Source of the DNA: DATKDU01 sp035512595
GTDB lineage: Bacteria > Planctomycetota > Planctomycetia > Pirellulales > Pirellulaceae
NCBI GenBank assembly: GCA_035512595.1
Contig: DATKDU010000089.1
Span: 1-9,136, forward strand
Reading direction: 5' to 3'
Length of the DNA: 9,136 nt
Shown: one piece after another, positions 6,901 to 9,136 of the stretch
Numbering within the stretch: the first letter of the stretch is position 1
Layout: the number at the start of each line of letters is the position of its first letter
Notes under the pieces: generated by a model
What the model was told of the DNA's origin: nothing
Seen by the model: the letters and a program-made list of their open reading frames with translations, nothing else
Databases searched by the model: none
Position numbers and translations under genes: made by a program

Positions 6901-8065
6901 AAACGATGGCGTGATTGAAGTGATTGAGTGCCGGGTGATCGGCCGCCACGTCGCTGGATTCACCCGAATGAACGAGAGCCACATGGGCTTCATATCCCGC
7001 CGCCCGCAGCATGGCCACCAGCAATGCCGACTGGTCCTTGCAATCTCCAAACCGCCGCTCCAGGGTCTTTTCGCACGTCGCCGGGACGATGGCCGACTCG
7101 CCGAAGGCCAGGCTCGTATACCGCACCTCGCGGTGGATGGCGGCCAGCAGTTTGGCCGCGGCCTGCTCCCGTGTCTCGCCGCCGTCGAGCAGCGACTTCA
7201 CTTTCGCCGCGACGTCCCCGTCGCGAATCTGGCCAGCGACGATGGTCGCGTATGCTTTGGCGACGTCGTTCCAACTCGAGCGCCCCGAAACGAGGATGCG
7301 AGGCTCGCGGATCGCTTCCGGCGGCAAGAGTGGCAGCGGCGGCTTCTTCTCCTTCAGGTCGTCGATCGCGAATGTGTGCCGGACCGTGTCTCCGTTCTGC
7401 TCCTTCACCTCCTTGAGCTCGATCCCCTGGACGCTGATCACCGCCGGAAAATCGGCCGGGTGCTCGACAATCAGCCGCCAACGTCGAATGGGGGTCGAAG
7501 CCCCGATGTCAAACTCCGACACCGTCCCCGCAGCAAAGAACGGCTGGTCGTCCGCGATCGTGTAGACCGTCTCCGCCACCGCCCCGACCTCCATCGCCGG
7601 AAGCGGCGCTCGCAAAAGCCGCCGATCGGAGTAGATCCGGTGATCGTCTCCTCCCAGCGGGGAGTCGGCAATCGTCTTGGCGTCGAACAAGTGGGCCTGG
7701 CCATCGTCCGTGATCACGCGGGCGCGAATCTCGGGCCGCGCTTGATACCAGGGGGCATAGGGGACCTGCACCTGTCCCCAGTACTCGGCCACGGCGCGGC
7801 TCAGCGGGCGAAAGACCATGCGGCGCGTGATCGTCCGCCGGCCATCCGACTCCAGCCGCAGTCGCTGCTCGACGAGCAGGATGTCCGCCTGCCCGTCCTT
7901 CGGCGGCTGGAGGGCTGCCGCCTGCTTGAAGATCTCCTGCGGATCGCCGGCTAGCGCGTCGCCGTCCCACGCAACAGTTTTCGCCTTCTCGTCTGCAAAT
8001 GCGCCTGTGGCTCCGGCAACAAGGACAATAACGGCAATCCACGAAGGACGATGGGCGTAAGCCAT
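3920..8065 (-). CDS. Exported DUF3857 / transglutaminase-like / TPR protein, 1381 aa
   Basis: The chosen start, ATG 8065-8063, gives a clear signal peptide: MAYAHRPSW, hydrophobic IAVIVLVAGATGAFA, with likely cleavage after AFA (residue 24). The 32 extra upstream codons to 8161 are Arg-rich, hide the signal and overlap the likely promoter. Domains in order: DUF3857 about 60-250; transglutaminase-like core about 290-402 with the triad Cys342 (FGDCKDQSALL), His385 (HFNHAIV) and Asp399 (WIDPT); a beta-rich region to about 665 (YRIVLPPGFVVRDLP near 597-611); then TPR-type helical repeats from about 680 to 1381. Residues 950-1065 interrupt the repeats with a different alpha/beta segment (WFVAKTPEGYRLLVDGR, 1041-1057). 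The triad implies an active papain-like fold (peptidase, amidase or crosslinker) in the periplasm; the substrate is unknown. It is monocistronic in the window and ends at TAG 3922-3920. Its GC-rich codons create long false ORFs opposite. Confidence 0.93.
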   Translation of the reverse strand: MAYAHRPSWIAVIVLVAGATGAFADEKAKTVAWDGDALAGDPQEIFKQAAALQPPKDGQADILLVEQRLRLESDGRRTITRRMVFRPLSRAVAEYWGQVQVPYAPWYQARPEIRARVITDDGQAHLFDAKTIADSPLGGDDHRIYSDRRLLRAPLPAMEVGAVAETVYTIADDQPFFAAGTVSEFDIGASTPIRRWRLIVEHPADFPAVISVQGIELKEVKEQNGDTVRHTFAIDDLKEKKPPLPLLPPEAIREPRILVSGRSSWNDVAKAYATIVAGQIRDGDVAAKVKSLLDGGETREQAAAKLLAAIHREVRYTSLAFGESAIVPATCEKTLERRFGDCKDQSALLVAMLRAAGYEAHVALVHSGESSDVAADHPALNHFNHAIVCLAGNPPLWIDPTVTHSRVGEVPTQEQGKLSLVCANETTELVRIPKAPSSANRTLERIEMTLGDGEPGRGTRSWEYSGQKEREMRAGYAQMTRAQIDKQWSDYVEKGYDGAKIQELRLSDFDDLSGPFSLSVKFGPASSFQVNGDEWVIPIFPMDVLRDTPFWIYNDGASMRRALGDRFDDDAAERFGLDEPRKTDAVLPTPYVYDQEYRIVLPPGFVVRDLPEDSEVAMGPARCSWKSTQEKGAVLVAIHYDTGPGRFTPADLDASREGFKACDLTRGGNKWPLVVRLEHEGAVLLRNGKWQESLATYERHGQSVSVAGRCRYARALLAAGMGELARREARAVVEAHPQSAQAQAQLANILSANAIGQNYRPGCDIEGAIAAARAALALEADNVAYQLGLVELLQQSARHSLVDDDKRIAEAITLTEQILAKEATDPLALRKLMSLYIMADRFDDLREHLAKIPQARLTPTLNLAMTAATRGAAAAKALAARETNDEQRREQLYMAAGQLDEARRYDLAAELAEASCAGESPPQEGKQIYARAMRRMRRFEGPKFPESDPRSAVERLLALAWTRPVTHEEMERMTGTKIDDWDNALAKGQLDHIGAIRDHFSDTRTLRACRDRVTDAEFKVEGNDALGYRILVDSEFVKSRWFVAKTPEGYRLLVDGRAMPTYGRQALARLDAGDLAGAQQWLDWAKPDDERRGGFLFDPFSMPAPLRLWSLVDRDKPDDVRLAAHAFVCPAGRDIDASIAFLEKSRQGDVPPAKALQIDRALLTGYVASKRHVDSEKLCQQMLKRHQTPEILYAHIEALIGQKKHDEMRTFVKEFLEGGTTNADAPVVLAYALSRIGDFAAAADVYKQLGDSRKTPPHVYNNRAWLALFLPKIPDEALDDARKSCEERNGRDSAALHTLATLQAYTDQPQEAMKSLVQAVEVRRGRSLQHEDWLVIGRVAEAYGRTEFARACYEKVESAKEDSQDTSYELAQARLKELTGK

Positions 8066-8136
8066 GATGAATCCAGTGCTGCGAAAGTCGAATGACACCA
8101 TGCGCCGGCTGCGGGAGTGCCGGAGACGCACGGCGC

Positions 8137-8165
8137 AGTGTACCGGCGGGGCGTGCGGCATTCAA
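8137..8165 (-). promoter_or_regulatory. Candidate sigma70-like promoter of the DUF3857 gene
   Basis: Read on the minus strand, TTGAAT (8165-8160) and TACACT (8142-8137) are separated by exactly 17 bases. Each matches four of six consensus bases. Transcription would start near 8130, leaving a leader of about 65 bases before ATG 8065, and the alternative start at 8161 would lie inside the promoter. A perfect TTGACA lies a little further upstream (about 8171-8176), but no -10 stands at the right distance from it. Confidence 0.4.
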
Positions 8166-8279
8166 ACTTTTTTGTCAAACGCTGCAAACGCGACGGTTCA
8201 ATCCGGCTGTTTGATTTCGCCCCAATAGGGGGCCGAACCGGCCTGATAACCGCAAACGCGGTCCAAAGAGGTAGGCGGG

Positions 8280-8411
8280 ATGCGGAGCGGTGACAGCGCG
8301 GGTAACCACCTGACCAAGCACTATGGCGAGATCGCCACGCTGCAGCGGGACAGCGCTCGCAGCTTGGCGAAGCTGGAAGAGATCCTGCGAGAACTGAGGG
8401 CCTGCCGGTAG
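8280..8411 (+). CDS. Small helical protein of 43 aa, unknown function
   Basis: ATG 8280 follows a good ribosome binding site, AAAGAGGT at 8265-8272, with a seven-base spacer. The frame ends at TAG 8409-8411. The product starts MRSGDSAGNH and then forms one amphipathic helix (LTKHYGEIATLQRDSARSLA, then KLEEILRELR) with hydrophobics at 11, 15, 18, 21, 29, 32, 35, 36 and 39, consistent with a short coiled coil. An in-frame TAA at 8247-8249 blocks any longer N-terminus. It lies divergent to the DUF3857 gene and beside the transposase mosaic. It may be an independent small protein, or the only surviving piece of an insertion element or longer gene. A 5-bp hairpin (ACCGC-AAAC-GCGGT, 8249-8262) directly precedes the ribosome binding site. 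Confidence 0.45.
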   Translation: MRSGDSAGNHLTKHYGEIATLQRDSARSLAKLEEILRELRACR

Positions 8412-8494
8412 GCCGGCCGATTGGCTGGGCAACCAGTCGGAAAGCTGCCCCTGGTGGCCCACAGCGTATCCCACCCGGGAATGAACTCCCGCGG

Positions 8495-8758
8495 TCGTTG
8501 TTTATCCAGCAGGCCTTCCAGGAAGCGGCTGGCGATCGTTCCCAGTTCGGCGAAGCGTTCACGTAGCTGCTCCAACTGCTGGTTGTGGTACTTGGGTGGG
8601 CGATGCTCGGGAGCCGTCTGTTTCCGCCCGCTGGGGGCCGTCAGCAGCGGGTGACGCGCCAGTTCGTGGATCTGCCGGTCGTAGATGTACAGCTCCGTCT
8701 CGGTGATCCGCACCGGCAGCACCTCGCCCACCCACCGCCAGGGGACAGGAGTCTGACG
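8495..8758 (-). pseudogene. istA: C-terminal fragment of an IS21-family IstA transposase
   Basis: On the minus strand the frame reads RQTPVPWRWVGEVLPVRITE, followed by TELYIYDRQIHELARHPLL and QQLEQLRERFAELG, then FLEGLLDKQR. IS21 IstA proteins carry this pattern after the catalytic core: a VPWRWVGE-type beta domain with YIYDxxxxLARHP, then a helical LRERFxxLGxxAxxFLEGL region. The upstream catalytic part is missing because the IS256-type ORF begins at 8760 on the other strand. After DKQR at 8495 the family sequence is lost and the frame becomes arbitrary. No IstB ATPase gene is present. The open frame extends both ways (8321-9043), but only this part resembles the family. Confidence 0.65.
8747..8751 (+). 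promoter_or_regulatory. Ribosome binding site of the IS256-type transposase fragment
   Basis: AGGAG at 8747-8751, eight bases before ATG 8760, is a strong Shine-Dalgarno and fixes the start. It overlaps the end of the minus-strand IstA remnant, so the junction between the two elements must lie at or just left of it. Confidence 0.55.
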
Positions 8759-8759
8759 C

Positions 8760-8966
8760 ATGGATGCGATTTTGCAAGCGCGGGCGGAGCAGCTCGCGAC
8801 GGAGTTTGCCAACCAGCACCACACGGCGGAAGAGCTGAACGGGCTGATCCGGCTGATGATGAAAACAGCGCTGGAGCGGATGCTGAACACGGAGCTGGAT
8901 GTGCATTTGGGCCGCCGTGCGGCGCCGGGGGCGCTGGCGGTGGCGGACAGAAACGCCGAGCAGTGA
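8760..8966 (+). pseudogene. N-terminal fragment of an IS256-family (mutator-type) transposase
   Basis: ATG 8760 opens a 68-codon frame. Residues 1-50 (MDAILQARAEQLATEFANQ, then AEELNGLIRLMMKTALERML and NTELDVHLGRR) match the opening of IS256-type DDE transposases, where a helical segment ends in ExxxHLGY or HLGR. The family normally continues for about 400 residues with a basic linker and the DDE catalytic core. Here the sequence changes after HLGRR (about 8912) and stops at TGA 8964-8966 after a GALAVADRNAEQ tail that does not look like the family. All catalytic residues are absent, so it cannot transpose. The left inverted repeat was not found. Confidence 0.7.
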
Positions 8967-9136
8967 TGCACCGCCGGCAGCCGGGGCGAAGGCCGGCAGG
9001 TCAAGCGGCGTTCACACTGCATCGAGCGCCTCGCCGCCCGCAAAGGTCCTGGGTATCAAGAGCGGCTGAAGAAAGAGTACCGTCAACTACTTAAGCTGAG
9101 CGGCAAGCTCACGAGCCGGGTCAAGCAGCTACTGGT
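8967..9136 (+). pseudogene. Helical transposase-like fragment running off the right edge
   Basis: In the same frame as the IS256-type fragment, after its TGA, a coding-like stretch appears from about 8994: RQVKRRSHCIERLAARKGPG, then YQERLKKEYRQLLKLSGKLT, then SRVKQLL up to the window edge. It is basic, rich in Leu, Lys and Arg, and reads as long helices. It resembles the helical linker between catalytic segments in some DDE transposases (IS1182- or ISNCY-like), but I cannot assign a family. It has no start codon with a ribosome binding site, so it is most likely an internal fragment of another element. Confidence 0.4.

Larger units (their letters stand above)
8495..9136. mobile_element. Mosaic of broken insertion-sequence fragments
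   Basis: Three transposase-like pieces in two orientations abut within 640 bases: an IS21-type IstA C-terminal fragment (minus, 8495-8758), an IS256-type transposase N-terminus (plus, 8760-8966) and another helical fragment (plus, 8967-9136). None is complete, and no terminal inverted repeats or target duplications could be identified. This is the signature of a site hit repeatedly by elements that then decayed. Confidence 0.6.

Noticed and set aside
6029..7954. A 641-codon plus-strand open frame
   Set aside because: It lies wholly opposite the DUF3857/transglutaminase coding sequence, whose domains and catalytic residues are unmistakable. The translation is Arg-, His- and Pro-rich with no domain, as expected of an antisense frame to GC-rich codons.
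8066..8161. Extending the DUF3857 protein by 32 residues to the start at 8161
   Set aside because: The extension is Arg-rich, would bury the signal peptide, and overlaps the likely promoter.
8321..9043. A single 240-codon minus-strand protein
   Set aside because: Only 8495-8758 resembles a family (IstA). The left part follows loss of homology, and the right part is antisense to the IS256-type transposase start.
1..9136. CRISPR array, tRNA or rRNA genes, riboswitch
   Set aside because: No regularly spaced repeats, cloverleaf or conserved RNA motif was seen on reading both strands by eye.

Overview
The window is GC-rich, sparsely packed DNA, most likely from a planctomycete-type bacterium (Planctomycetota). 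This rests on a very long exported DUF3857/transglutaminase/TPR protein, long non-coding or decayed gaps between single genes, and transposase fragments that resemble from memory those of planctomycete genomes. No rRNA, tRNA or CRISPR was seen, and the taxonomic call is an inference without a database search.

Layout. Positions 3-119 hold the 3' end of a probable membrane protein gene. Positions 120-654 are mostly featureless, with an 18-bp tandem repeat and a doubtful leader-like mini-ORF. Positions 655-954 encode a compact 99-aa protein of unknown function, followed by a short coding-like stretch (951-1110) that looks frameshifted. Positions 1138-2388 encode a complete soluble bacterial cytochrome P450 with every key motif and no redox partner nearby. 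Positions 2556-2990 encode a membrane-anchored 144-aa protein whose reading frame continues convincingly for 70 codons beyond an amber stop, to 3203. Positions 3204-3919 are a gene graveyard: a direct repeat, a ParB-like N-terminal fragment with two amber stops (3504-3620), a convergent reverse-strand fragment with a one-base frameshift (3612-3807), and a hairpin just downstream of the next gene.

The dominant gene is 3920-8065 on the minus strand. It encodes a 1381-aa exported protein with a signal peptide, DUF3857, a transglutaminase-like domain with an intact Cys-His-Asp triad, and a long TPR tail. A plausible sigma70-like promoter lies at 8137-8165. Two very long plus-strand ORFs opposite it are shadows.

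The right end (8495-9136) is a mosaic of broken insertion-sequence pieces: a minus-strand C-terminal fragment of an IS21-type IstA transposase, abutted at 8758/8760 by the plus-strand N-terminus of an IS256-type transposase, which is lost after about 50 residues and followed by another helical, transposase-like fragment running off the window. A 43-codon ORF with a good ribosome binding site (8280-8411) sits between the big gene and this mosaic.

The genes do not form an operon or an obvious shared pathway. I see no convincing new multi-gene system. The points most worth checking are the amber-interrupted gene, the frameshifted mini-gene coupled to the 99-aa ORF, the unrecognised reverse-strand remnant and the small helical ORF.
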